DNA of 64,000 bases from NCBI GenBank assembly GCA_022826665.1, contig JAJDUK010000035.1, positions 1-64,000 on the forward strand, in the 5' to 3' direction. The translations under genes and the position numbers were made by a program. Origin of the DNA: Alphaproteobacteria bacterium. GTDB taxonomy: Bacteria > Pseudomonadota > Alphaproteobacteria > UBA828. Below the pieces are notes generated by a model. The model was given only the letters and a program-made list of their open reading frames with translations. It was not told where the DNA came from and did no database searches. Below, piece by piece: positions 19,495 through 27,673 of this stretch. Each line of letters starts with the position of its first letter. The stretch's first letter is position 1.

Positions 19495-20217
19495 TCAACC
19501 GCCGGTGCCGTCCGCCTCCGGCGGCGCTGGAAGCGCGGCGAGCCAGGCGGGAAGATCGTCGGTCACGTAGTCGGGCGTGATGTGCTCATTGCCGGCCGCC
19601 GCCCAGGCGCTGTCGTTTTGCACCCAGACGGTGGCCATGCCGAGGGCGGCGGCAGGTGCCAGGTTGCGCAGGATGTCCTCGAAGAAGATGGCCCGCGTCG
19701 GCTCCACGTCATGCACGTCGGCAAGCCGATCATAGGCTTCGGGAAACGGCTTCGGCACCCAGTCGGCGGCCTCGATGTCGTAGATCTCGCTGAAGTGGTG
19801 GCCGATGCCGAGCCGCGCCATCACGCGCTTGGCGTAGGGTGCATCGGCGTTGGTGAACACCAGCTTGCGGCCGGGCAGCCGGCCCAGCGCCGTCTCCAGC
19901 GCATCGCTCGGCGCGATCGGCGAGAGATCGATGTCGTGCACGTAGTCGAGAAAGGGGGCGGGGTCCATGTCGTGCTTGAGCATGAGGCCGCGCAGAGTGG
20001 TGCCGTACTCGCGGAAGTAGCCCTTCTGCAGCTTGTGGGCCTCCTCCCGGTCGACATCGAAAGCGGTGGCGATGTAGTCGCCGATGCGCTGGCTGACCTG
20101 GTCGAAGAGGTGCGAACTCGACGGATAGAGGGTGTTGTCGAGGTCGAATATCCAGGTGTCGATGTGAGCGAGGTCGGCGCCGCCCGGTGCCGTGCGCGCG
20201 CCGTCGGTCAGTTGCAT
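19495..20217 (-). CDS. HAD-family pyrimidine 5'-nucleotidase-like hydrolase
   Basis: Haloacid-dehalogenase phosphatase of the pyrimidine 5'-nucleotidase (Sdt1/Phm8-like) group, which dephosphorylates nucleoside monophosphates. Motif I is [19 protein letters not shown], motif [15 protein letters not shown], motif III includes KPFPEAYD, and motif [19 protein letters not shown] with the usual acidic pair. The helical cap lies between motifs I and II. The ATG at 20217 overlaps the last 10 bases of the pentapeptide gene and has GGAGGG upstream; the frame extends 8 codons further. dapD follows after 23 bases, so the genes are probably one transcript. Confidence 0.88.
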   Translation of the reverse strand: MQLTDGARTAPGGADLAHIDTWIFDLDNTLYPSSSHLFDQVSQRIGDYIATAFDVDREEAHKLQKGYFREYGTTLRGLMLKHDMDPAPFLDYVHDIDLSPIAPSDALETALGRLPGRKLVFTNADAPYAKRVMARLGIGHHFSEIYDIEAADWVPKPFPEAYDRLADVHDVEPTRAIFFEDILRNLAPAAALGMATVWVQNDSAWAAAGNEHITPDYVTDDLPAWLAALPAPPEADGTGG

Positions 20218-20726
20218 TGGCCGCTGGAGCCCTCCGCGCACACCTTGTTGCCGTCAATCCAAGTCGCGCCGCTGAGGTCGGCCTTGAGAAAATCGGTCCC
20301 GTCCAGCCGGGCGCCGGTGAAATCGGCACCGCGCAGGTCGGCGCGGAAGAAGCGGGCGCGGCGGAGATCGGCGCCCTCGAACGAGGCGCCGGAGAGATCC
20401 GACTTGGTGAAGTCGGTGCCGATCAGGCGCGCGCCGGCCCAGTGCGTATCCACCAAAACGGCGTCGGTGAACTTGGCGCGCCGGCCGTCAACGGCACTGA
20501 AGTCGGCCCGCGTAAGGTCCGAACGCGCGAAAAACCCGTCGCGCAGCGTTGCCCCGGCGAGGTCGACGTCGACAAAATTCCGGTTGTCGAGAAGGCAGCG
20601 CCGCCAGTCGACGCCGGGCTGCGGCGTATCGGTGCACGCGGCTTGCACTTCGGGCGCCGCGAGCGCAAGCGCCACCCCGATCAGCCCCGCCAACACAACA
20701 CTCCCTCGCCTCATTCTACCGGGCAC
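20208..20726 (-). CDS. exported pentapeptide-repeat protein
   Basis: A 172-residue protein with a signal peptide (hydrophobic VVLAGLIGVALALA, likely cut after VQA) followed by a right-handed quadrilateral beta-helix of pentapeptide repeats. About eight to twelve repeat units of the A(D/N)(L/F)xx kind are visible between residues 60 and 150 (TRADFSAVDG, KSDLSGASFEGADLRRARFF, RADLRGADFTGARL, KADLSGATW). Two cysteines near the mature N-terminus and two at the C-terminus could form disulfides, fitting a periplasmic location. Function unknown. It overlaps the HAD gene and probably heads or joins the dapD-dapE transcript. Confidence 0.85.
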   Translation of the reverse strand: MPGRMRRGSVVLAGLIGVALALAAPEVQAACTDTPQPGVDWRRCLLDNRNFVDVDLAGATLRDGFFARSDLTRADFSAVDGRRAKFTDAVLVDTHWAGARLIGTDFTKSDLSGASFEGADLRRARFFRADLRGADFTGARLDGTDFLKADLSGATWIDGNKVCAEGSSGQCN

Positions 20727-20752
20727 CGCCTGACTCTATCCTGACGCGCCGC

Positions 20753-20977
20753 TCAGTCGCCCTGTGGGCCCAGTCTGCCGCCGCCCTCGGGCTCGTCGGG
20801 CTCATGATCGATCCGCTTGCCGTCGAGCGCGCCATCGCCCCGCGCCGCCTCGGCCTGCGTTGCTTGCCTCTCCGCCTTGGTGCGCCCTGTCCGCGCACGG
20901 TTCGCCGCGCGTTGCTGCGCCTTCGCCGCCCTGTCGCGCTTCTTGCGGAACTGGTTCAGGTTGACGACATCGCCCAT
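20753..20977 (-). CDS. DUF4169 family small protein
   Basis: A 74-residue, highly charged protein matching the DUF4169 pattern: MGDVVNLNQFRKKRDRAAK at the start, an Arg/Ala-rich helix with ANRARTGRTKAER, and LDGKRIDHEP near the end. The frame is open back to 21064, but the ATG at 20977 gives the family start. The family is small, alphaproteobacterial and of unknown function. It ends 26 bases before the pentapeptide gene on the same strand and is divergent from the AsmA gene. Confidence 0.8.
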   Translation of the reverse strand: MGDVVNLNQFRKKRDRAAKAQQRAANRARTGRTKAERQATQAEAARGDGALDGKRIDHEPDEPEGGGRLGPQGD

Positions 20978-21161
20978 GACCAAAGGCCTTTCGGTACGCC
21001 GGCAAACGTGGTCTAAGAAACGCGGAGCCTCCCATCCGATCAGAGCCGTCCGATCGAGAGGCAAGCCTAGACGAAATGAATCGGGCTGTTAACCGGAGTC
21101 GACCGGGCCGGCACCGCTCGGGCAGAGCGCCCGTCCTTCCCGCCCCGAGGCATGGACAACG

Positions 21162-24100
21162 GTGAAATTCGTTTACGGCATCCTCGTCTTTCTGGCCCTC
21201 GCCGTCGCCGCCGTCTTTCTCGTGCCGTCGTTCCTCGATTGGGAGGACTTCAAGCCCGAGATCACCGAGCGCCTCGAAGCCATTACCGGTCGCGAGCTTG
21301 CGATTGACGGGCCGCTCAAGGTCTCCATCTTGCCGACGCCCAAGATTGAGGCGACCGACCTGCGCCTCGCCAACGTACCCGGCGCGGTCGACCCCGATAT
21401 GGCACGGATCGGGTCGCTCGATCTCCGGCTCGCGCTCGGGCCGCTTCTCGGCGGCGAAATCGCCGTCACCGGCCTTGAGATGGTGGAGCCGGTCATCGAG
21501 CTCCAGCGTCTACCCGATGGCCGTCCCAATTGGCTTTTCGAGGGCGTGCCGGCACCGGCGACAGGGGAGGGTGCCGCGGGGGAACCAGAGGCCGGACTGG
21601 AACTGACCAGGCTCGACTCCGCGACGATTACGAACGGCACGATCGTCTATCACCATGCCGACGGCCGGCCGTCGGAGCGAATAGAGGGGATCGACGCCAC
21701 GCTCTCCGCCCGCTCGCTCGACGGACCCTTCCGTGGAGACGGCACGCTCGCCGTGCGCGGCCGGCCGGTCGTGTTCCAGCTCGCGACGAGCACCCTGCGC
21801 GACGACGGCACCATGCCGATCTCGGTCGAGGCGATCTTTGGCGGCGAGCGTGGTCGCGCGCTGTTCGAAGGCATCGTGCGCGGCGATGGCGAGACGCCGG
21901 CATTCGACGGCAACGTGCGGATCGAGGCGGCCGATCTCGGCGCCTTGCTGAGCGCGCTCGCCGTCGATTTCGGTGCGCTGCCGGCAGCACCGCTTGCCGC
22001 CGAATTCGACGCCAGGGGAGCCGTCAGCGTGAGCGGCGAGGCGATCGCCGCTGATGAGCTTCAAGTTCGGTTGGGCGAGAGCCAAGCAACTGGTGCACTC
22101 TCCTGGCGAGACGGCGATGTGCCGCAGTTGGCCGCCGACATCGACCTCAACCGGATCGACCTCGACCGGTTCCTGCCGTCCGAAGATGTGGGCGACGGAG
22201 GGCAGCCGGGCGACGAGACGGCTTTGGTCCCGTTGCAGACGATCTCCGATAACGTTCGACAGGTAATTCCCGCAGACGTTGCGGCGACGATCGATCTCAA
22301 GATCGGCACCCTCACCTGGCGCGAAGGCGTCATCCGTCAGGCCCGGACGCGATTTGTGCTGGACGATGGTGTCGTCACGCTCCAACCGGCCTCGGCCCTG
22401 CTGCCTGGTGGTGCCGACGTCCGGTTCGCCGGCCGGCTGACACAGGGCGGCGACCGCCCCTGGCTGCAGGGCGTGGTGGAGATCGCAGCCGACGATCTGC
22501 GGGCCATCCTCTCCTGGCTTTCCGTGGACGTGGGCGATGTCCCGGCGGACCGACTCCGTCGCCTCAATGCCAGCGCAGACCTCTCCGCCATCGGCAATCG
22601 GCTGTCGATGACCAACCTCGACGTCAGGATCGATACCACGCGGATCGCCGGCAATGCGGCCGTCGCAGCGGACGAGCGTCCCCGCATCACCGCCGCCCTC
22701 GCGGTCAACACGGTCAACGTGGATGCCTATTTACCCCCCGCCGTCGAGACGGGTGCCGGTTCCGAGGAGACGGCGAGACCCGCACCCGAGACAGCAAGCG
22801 AAGACGCGTGGGCGGGGCTGGCCGATATCGACGCCGATGTCGCACTCAAGATGGATGCGCTGATCTATGACGGCGTACACGTAGCCGGTCTGGAGCTCGA
22901 CGCCGCCCACGACGACGGCAACCTGACCCTGCGTCGGGCGCAGGTGGCGGACGTAGCGGGTGCCAGCGTCTCGGTAAGCGGCACCGCGCGCACGGTCTGG
23001 TCGGCGCCGACCGTCGATCTCGCGGTGGAGAGCACGGCCGACTCCCTCGAAGGCATCGTCGCGTTTCTCGACATCGACCCCGAAATTCGCACCCAGGCGT
23101 TCGGTAAGATCGCGTTAAACGGCACTCTCGCGGGCGGTGAGGACTCGCTGTCGCTCGATTTCACGCTAGCGGCTGGTACCGCAGAGGCATCTCTTCAAGG
23201 CACCGTCGACGATCCGTTGGGCACACCCGCAGGCGCTCTCGCGCTCAGCCTCCGCGCATCGGATGCCGCCGCTCTCGCTCGCGCCGCCGGGCTCACGCCG
23301 CCCGTCACCTTCGAGCGGCTCGGCAAGCTGGCCGTCGACAGCGAAATCCGCGGCAATCTCGACTCGGCTGCGGTCGATCTGAGCGCTGAGGCCGCCGGTG
23401 CCAGGGTGACGGTTAACGGCAGCGTCACGGAGATGCTGACCTCGCCTGGCTACAGTGTCGACGTCGATCTCGCTCATCCCAGAGGCGAGGCTCTGGTCGC
23501 GACCGTGATCGGAGAAGCGCCGGCAGGCGCCGCTCTTGGCCCTGTCCGCCTCGTCGGCAAGGTTTCAGGGGATCGGATGGTGGCCAACCTCGCCGGCATC
23601 GACGCCGCCATCGGCGAAAGCACGCTGGCCGGCGACATCTTCCTTCGCCTGGATCAGGATCCGCCGGCATTCAGCGCCGCCATGCGCGCGGGCCTGCTCG
23701 ACCTCGCCTGGATTGGCGGCGGCCTCGCGGCGGCGGACGGTAACGCGGGGACCGGTATCGAAGTCACCGAACTGTATTCCGATCGCTGGTCCGATGAGCC
23801 GATCGACCTTGCGCTCCTCGATCGGCTCTCCGGCACGCTGACGCTGGCTGCCGAGGCGCTCGTTCTCGGCCCCTACCGCATCGAGCAAGCCGATGTCGAC
23901 ATCGCGGCGGGCGAGGGAACGCTGACGCTGCGCTCGCTCGGCGGGCGGCTCTTCGGAGGCGCGCTGCGGGCCGACGGCAGCCTCGCAGGAGCGCCGGTGC
24001 CGGCCGGACAAGCGGCGGTCCAGCTCAGCGACGCGAACATCGGCGCCATTCTGCGGGAGACAGCAGGCGGCCGTGCGGTCTCCGGCAAGGCCACGATCGA

Positions 24101-25199
24101 CGGGTACTTCACCCTGCGCGGACAGACCGAGCGCGAGGTGGTCGAGAGCCTCGCCGGCCGAGTCGCCATCACCTCCGACGAGGGCGCCGTCGAGGGTGTG
24201 GACGTGCCCGCGATCAGCCGCCAGATTGCCGCGCTCTCCGAGGCCCATGCGCTCGACGACATCGTGAGCTTTGTCGAGCAGGCGGAGCAGAGCCTTTCGA
24301 GCGGGCAAACGGCAATCCACTCCCTCGATGGCATCGTGCGGGTTCAGAACGGCCGGGCGCGCATCGACGGCTTCGAGATCGTCACCGACGGGGGCATCGG
24401 CACCATCAACGGCACCGCGGATCTGCCGGCGTGGCAGCTCGACTTCACGGCGCTGTTCCGCCTCGCCGAGCACCCCAAGGCTCCGCCGGTCGGCTTGCGG
24501 CTCGAAGGGCCGATCGACCGACCCGAGCGGCGCTATTTGATCGAAGAAATGCAGGCTCATCTGGTCAAGCTCGGCCTGCTCTCGCTCGCGGGCTCGCCTG
24601 ACACGCCCAAGATCACACTACGCAAGGGCGCGAAGGCGGAGCCGGGCACCGAGATGGACACGCTGCTCCGCAACGTGCTCGGCGATCCCGACGAGGCGGA
24701 GGACGCCGAAACAGCCGAGGAGCCGGTGGAAGCGCGCGAGAGAACGGACGAGACAGACAAAGCGATTGAGGTTCCCAACCAAGACGACGCGGGAAGTGCT
24801 CTACTGTCGCTGGACGACGTACCTTCCAGTCCCGTGGTGGCAGAAGAACCACTTGATGTCGGTCAGGCGGAAAAGCCGGCGGACCCGGAACAGATCGAAC
24901 AGCAAGAAGTGCTGCTGGAAACTGAAGACCTGGAGCAGCCTACGGTGGCGGTTACGCCCGACGAGTCAGTGCCCCAACCCCCGCCTGCGCCTGAGCGCTA
25001 CCGGGCCGAGACCCTGCAGGACTTCGTCGACGATGTGTTAGGGGAGCCCGACCCTGACCAAGACGCGGACTTCCAGGAAGCCGTCGACGATCCGTTGAAG
25101 GAGTCCGAGCCCGAGCGGGATGTGAAGGAGGCCGAGCCTGACCCGGACGAGGGCTTGCAGGACTTCGTTGACGACCTGCTGGAGTCGCTCGACGAGTAG
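21162..25199 (+). CDS. AsmA-family envelope protein with long acidic C-terminal tail
   Basis: A 1345-residue AsmA-like protein, a family of inner-membrane-anchored periplasmic proteins related to TamB and implicated in phospholipid transport to the outer membrane. The GTG at 21162 starts with a signal anchor (YGILVFLALAVAAVFLVP) followed by the chorein-like AsmA N-terminal region (FLDWEDFKPEITERLEAITG, then LKVSILPTPKIEATDLRLAN). Long stretches of short amphipathic beta-strands follow, ending in an AsmA_2-like domain with GKATIDGYFTLRGQTEREVV and IGTINGTADLPAWQLDF. From about residue 1174 a ~172-residue tail rich in Asp, Glu and Pro follows, which relatives usually lack, and LQDFVDD(V/L)L occurs twice in it (1285-1293 and 1332-1340). 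A GC-rich inverted repeat follows the stop. Confidence 0.9.
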   Translation: MKFVYGILVFLALAVAAVFLVPSFLDWEDFKPEITERLEAITGRELAIDGPLKVSILPTPKIEATDLRLANVPGAVDPDMARIGSLDLRLALGPLLGGEIAVTGLEMVEPVIELQRLPDGRPNWLFEGVPAPATGEGAAGEPEAGLELTRLDSATITNGTIVYHHADGRPSERIEGIDATLSARSLDGPFRGDGTLAVRGRPVVFQLATSTLRDDGTMPISVEAIFGGERGRALFEGIVRGDGETPAFDGNVRIEAADLGALLSALAVDFGALPAAPLAAEFDARGAVSVSGEAIAADELQVRLGESQATGALSWRDGDVPQLAADIDLNRIDLDRFLPSEDVGDGGQPGDETALVPLQTISDNVRQVIPADVAATIDLKIGTLTWREGVIRQARTRFVLDDGVVTLQPASALLPGGADVRFAGRLTQGGDRPWLQGVVEIAADDLRAILSWLSVDVGDVPADRLRRLNASADLSAIGNRLSMTNLDVRIDTTRIAGNAAVAADERPRITAALAVNTVNVDAYLPPAVETGAGSEETARPAPETASEDAWAGLADIDADVALKMDALIYDGVHVAGLELDAAHDDGNLTLRRAQVADVAGASVSVSGTARTVWSAPTVDLAVESTADSLEGIVAFLDIDPEIRTQAFGKIALNGTLAGGEDSLSLDFTLAAGTAEASLQGTVDDPLGTPAGALALSLRASDAAALARAAGLTPPVTFERLGKLAVDSEIRGNLDSAAVDLSAEAAGARVTVNGSVTEMLTSPGYSVDVDLAHPRGEALVATVIGEAPAGAALGPVRLVGKVSGDRMVANLAGIDAAIGESTLAGDIFLRLDQDPPAFSAAMRAGLLDLAWIGGGLAAADGNAGTGIEVTELYSDRWSDEPIDLALLDRLSGTLTLAAEALVLGPYRIEQADVDIAAGEGTLTLRSLGGRLFGGALRADGSLAGAPVPAGQAAVQLSDANIGAILRETAGGRAVSGKATIDGYFTLRGQTEREVVESLAGRVAITSDEGAVEGVDVPAISRQIAALSEAHALDDIVSFVEQAEQSLSSGQTAIHSLDGIVRVQNGRARIDGFEIVTDGGIGTINGTADLPAWQLDFTALFRLAEHPKAPPVGLRLEGPIDRPERRYLIEEMQAHLVKLGLLSLAGSPDTPKITLRKGAKAEPGTEMDTLLRNVLGDPDEAEDAETAEEPVEARERTDETDKAIEVPNQDDAGSALLSLDDVPSSPVVAEEPLDVGQAEKPADPEQIEQQEVLLETEDLEQPTVAVTPDESVPQPPPAPERYRAETLQDFVDDVLGEPDPDQDADFQEAVDDPLKESEPERDVKEAEPDPDEGLQDFVDDLLESLDE

Positions 25200-25231
25200 G
25201 GGCCGGCGCCCTGGTCTGGGAACACCGGCCC
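25200..25231. terminator. inverted repeat between convergent AsmA and htrA genes
   Basis: GGGCCGG (25200-25206) pairs with CCGGCCC (25225-25231), and an inner CCC/GGG pair shortens the loop. The position between two convergent stop codons fits a bidirectional terminator, but no T-run follows on either strand, so intrinsic termination is uncertain. Confidence 0.4.
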
Positions 25232-25266
25232 TCCCCGTCCCACCTCAAGAGGTGACGAAGCGAACC

Positions 25267-26790
25267 TCAGGAAGTGGCAAAGGGAAAAGCGACGAAGCGC
25301 TCGCTTCCGTCCCGGCTCATCAGCATGAGGACGGCCTCGCGCCCGTCACCCTGGGCGGCCTCGATGCGCTCGTTTACTTCCGCGATCGAGCCCACGGGCT
25401 CCTTGTCGACGCTGACGATCGTGTCGCCGGGGCGAACGCCCTTGCGATGAGCGGTGCTCCCCGGCGCCACGCCGGCGACGACCACGGCACCCGATCCACC
25501 TTCCATGTCAGCACCGTCGCCTGACTGGGAATCGATGTTCTCGAGGCGAAGACCAAAGGTGTCGAGGCGGCCGGCCTCGTCTCCGCCGGGCATGTCGGCG
25601 CTGGCTTCCTTTGCCGGCGTCGCGTTGGCGATCGCCGCCGTTAGCTCGATAAACTGACCGTCGCGCCAGACGGTGAGCGCGGCGGGGGTTCCGGCGTCGA
25701 TGGCGGCAATGGTCTGCGAGAGTGTCCGCGTGTCGTCGACCGGTACCTGATCCACGGCGGTAATGACATCGCCCTGCTCAAGCCCTGCCGCCTCGGCCGG
25801 ACTTTCCGGCTGTACGCGGGCAACGATGGCGCCCTCCGTGCCCTCGAGCCCGAGGCTCGCCGCGATGTCCTCGGTTACGGGCTGAATGTGGACGCCGAGC
25901 CAGCCCCGCATGACCCGGCCGTGGGCCTTGAGATCGTCGATGACCGTCGTGGCCGTGGCAGCGGGGACCGCGAAGCCGATTCCCACGTTGCCGCCCGAGG
26001 GCGAAACGATGGAGGTGTTCACCCCGATGACCTCGCCGTGCAGGTTGACCGTGGGGCCGCCCGAGTTGCCGCTGTTGATCGGCGCATCGATTTGCAGATG
26101 GTCCTCGTAGGGGTTGACGCCGGTCCCACGGGCGCGCGCGGAGACGATGCCGAAGGTCGCGGTCTTGCCCACGCCGAAGGGGTTGCCGATGGCGACCACC
26201 CAGTCGCCGACGCGGGTGCTGTCGTCCGCCGCGAAATTCACTGTGGGCAGCGGCTCGCCGCTCTCGACCTTGAGCAGGGCGAGATCGGTCCGCTTGTCGC
26301 CGCCGACGATTTCGGCGTCGAGCCGGATGCCGTCATCGAGGATCACGGTCACGGTCTCGGCGCCCGCGATCACGTGATTGCTGGTCACGATGTAGCCGTC
26401 GGCGTCCACGACGAAGCCCGAGCCAATGCCGCCCCGTGGCCTCATGGGGCCGGGCCCGAAGTCCGGCGTGAAGCCGAAGCGTTCGGCAAAGTCCTCGCCG
26501 AAGAAGCGCTTGAAATGCTCGGGCAGATCGCGGCCGCGCCATTGCTGGGAGGTGAATGCGGGCTTGGCCTTGTGCATGACCTCGATCGAGACGACCGCCG
26601 GGCTTACCGCCTCCACCACGCCGGCGAGGCTGGGCGCCACCAGCATCTGATCCACCGGCATCGGCGGCGTGACCGCCGTGGCCGTCTTGAGCGAGCTGGC
26701 CAGGCCGCCACCGGCCAGCGCAATCATGCCGAGGCCCGCCAGAGCCGCGACGATGACCGTCCGTTTGCGTTGCGGTGAAAGCGTGCTCAT
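25267..26790 (-). CDS. degP: HtrA/DegP-family periplasmic serine protease
   Basis: Envelope quality-control protease/chaperone. The ATG at 26790 is preceded by GAGGA and gives 507 residues; an in-frame ATG at 26814 has no good ribosome-binding site. An N-terminal hydrophobic segment (TVIVAALAGLGMIALAGG) anchors or exports it. The trypsin-like domain has its triad at H139 (TSNHVIAG), D169 (RTDLALLKV) and S243 (NSGNSGGPTV). Two PDZ domains follow: GWLGVHIQPVTEDIAASLGL with AAGLEQGDVITAV, and a second with HRKGVRPGDTIVSVD. The response regulator and kinase genes often seen next to this protease lie 0.9 kb away on the same strand, separated here by two DUF1499 genes. Confidence 0.94.
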   Translation of the reverse strand: MSTLSPQRKRTVIVAALAGLGMIALAGGGLASSLKTATAVTPPMPVDQMLVAPSLAGVVEAVSPAVVSIEVMHKAKPAFTSQQWRGRDLPEHFKRFFGEDFAERFGFTPDFGPGPMRPRGGIGSGFVVDADGYIVTSNHVIAGAETVTVILDDGIRLDAEIVGGDKRTDLALLKVESGEPLPTVNFAADDSTRVGDWVVAIGNPFGVGKTATFGIVSARARGTGVNPYEDHLQIDAPINSGNSGGPTVNLHGEVIGVNTSIVSPSGGNVGIGFAVPAATATTVIDDLKAHGRVMRGWLGVHIQPVTEDIAASLGLEGTEGAIVARVQPESPAEAAGLEQGDVITAVDQVPVDDTRTLSQTIAAIDAGTPAALTVWRDGQFIELTAAIANATPAKEASADMPGGDEAGRLDTFGLRLENIDSQSGDGADMEGGSGAVVVAGVAPGSTAHRKGVRPGDTIVSVDKEPVGSIAEVNERIEAAQGDGREAVLMLMSRDGSERFVAFPFATS

Positions 26791-26911
26791 CGTTTCCTCA
26801 CTTGCCGTTGCCATTTGTCCGCAGCGGCCGATGGCAGGCCGCCGGTTATCTATGGCAGGGCAAGCTGTCGTCACGATGGACGCTGCATTAACTCTTCTCC
26901 ATGATGGTGCA

Positions 26912-27268
26912 ATGAGCGAACCGCTTGCCCCTTGTCGGCGCTGGCGGAACTGCGTCTGCAGCAGACGCGACGCGTCGCGCATTCATCGCGTCGAGCCCTT
27001 CGTCCTCTTGGGCGATCCGGTGGCGGTGATCGGCCGGCTGCGGTCGCTTTTGGAGGAGCTCCCGCGCATGGAAATCGTCACCGAGACGGCGGACTACCTC
27101 CACGCGCTCTGCCGCAGCCGTGGCGGCTTCATCGACGATGTCGAGTTTCGCCTCTCCCCCGACGAGGGGGTCATCCACGTCCGCTCAGCCTCACGCTCGG
27201 GCCTGCACGACCTGGGCGTGAACAGGAGGCGGGTCGAGAGGCTGCGTCGGCGCTACATGAACGAGTAG
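26912..27268 (+). CDS. DUF1499 family protein (first of a tandem pair)
   Basis: A 118-residue protein with the DUF1499 pattern: N-terminal APC-x5-CVCS segment (family usually PCP-x-x-PNCVSS), HRVEPF, a Tyr-x-His-Ala stretch (ETADYLHALCRSRGGFIDD), VEFRLSPDEGVIHVRSASR, and LGVNRRRVERLRRR. Function of the family is unknown. The second Ser of the usual CVSS is Cys here. No signal peptide or lipobox is evident, unlike many DUF1499 proteins. It is divergent from htrA (121 bases between starts) and followed 17 bases later by a paralogue. Confidence 0.85.
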   Translation: MSEPLAPCRRWRNCVCSRRDASRIHRVEPFVLLGDPVAVIGRLRSLLEELPRMEIVTETADYLHALCRSRGGFIDDVEFRLSPDEGVIHVRSASRSGLHDLGVNRRRVERLRRRYMNE

Positions 27269-27285
27269 GCGGAGTCCGTTCGGAG

Positions 27286-27648
27286 ATGGCAGACCGACTC
27301 GCACCCTGCCCGTTCCGACCCATCTGCGTCTGCAGCCGAGCGGACGCGGCTCCGCGACACCGAGTCGAGCCCTTCGCCATCTCGGGCGACCCTGCGGCGG
27401 CCTTTGCTCGGCTGAAGAAACTGGTGGAAGAGATGGAACGGACCGAGATTCTTTCCGCGACCGATGACTACCTGCACGCCGCCTGCCGCACGCGGCTCGG
27501 ATTCGTCGACGATCTCGAGTGCCAGCTCGCTCCGGCGGAAGGGGTGATCCACGTCCGTTCCGCTTCGCGCGCCTTCTATGCCGTAACCGACTCGGGCGTG
27601 AACAGGCGGCGCGTCGAGGCGCTGCGCCAGCGGTTGCAGAGCGCTTAG
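27286..27648 (+). CDS. DUF1499 family protein (second of a tandem pair)
   Basis: A 120-residue paralogue of the preceding gene; both share the Cys motif (APC-x5-CVCS), the HRVEPF segment, the YLHA-C-R core, the RSASR motif and the ending GVNRRRVE-LR. Here the Cys motif reads APCPFRPICVCS and the late loop is altered (RSASRAFYAVTDSGVNRRR, two residues longer). The ATG at 27286 is 17 bases after the first copy's stop, behind CGGAG, so the two are one transcript. Divergence between copies is high, so the duplication is not recent. It converges on the histidine kinase gene, 25 bases apart. Confidence 0.85.
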   Translation: MADRLAPCPFRPICVCSRADAAPRHRVEPFAISGDPAAAFARLKKLVEEMERTEILSATDDYLHAACRTRLGFVDDLECQLAPAEGVIHVRSASRAFYAVTDSGVNRRRVEALRQRLQSA

Positions 27649-27673
27649 CGGGGCGGCGGTACGGGCGGCCGCT

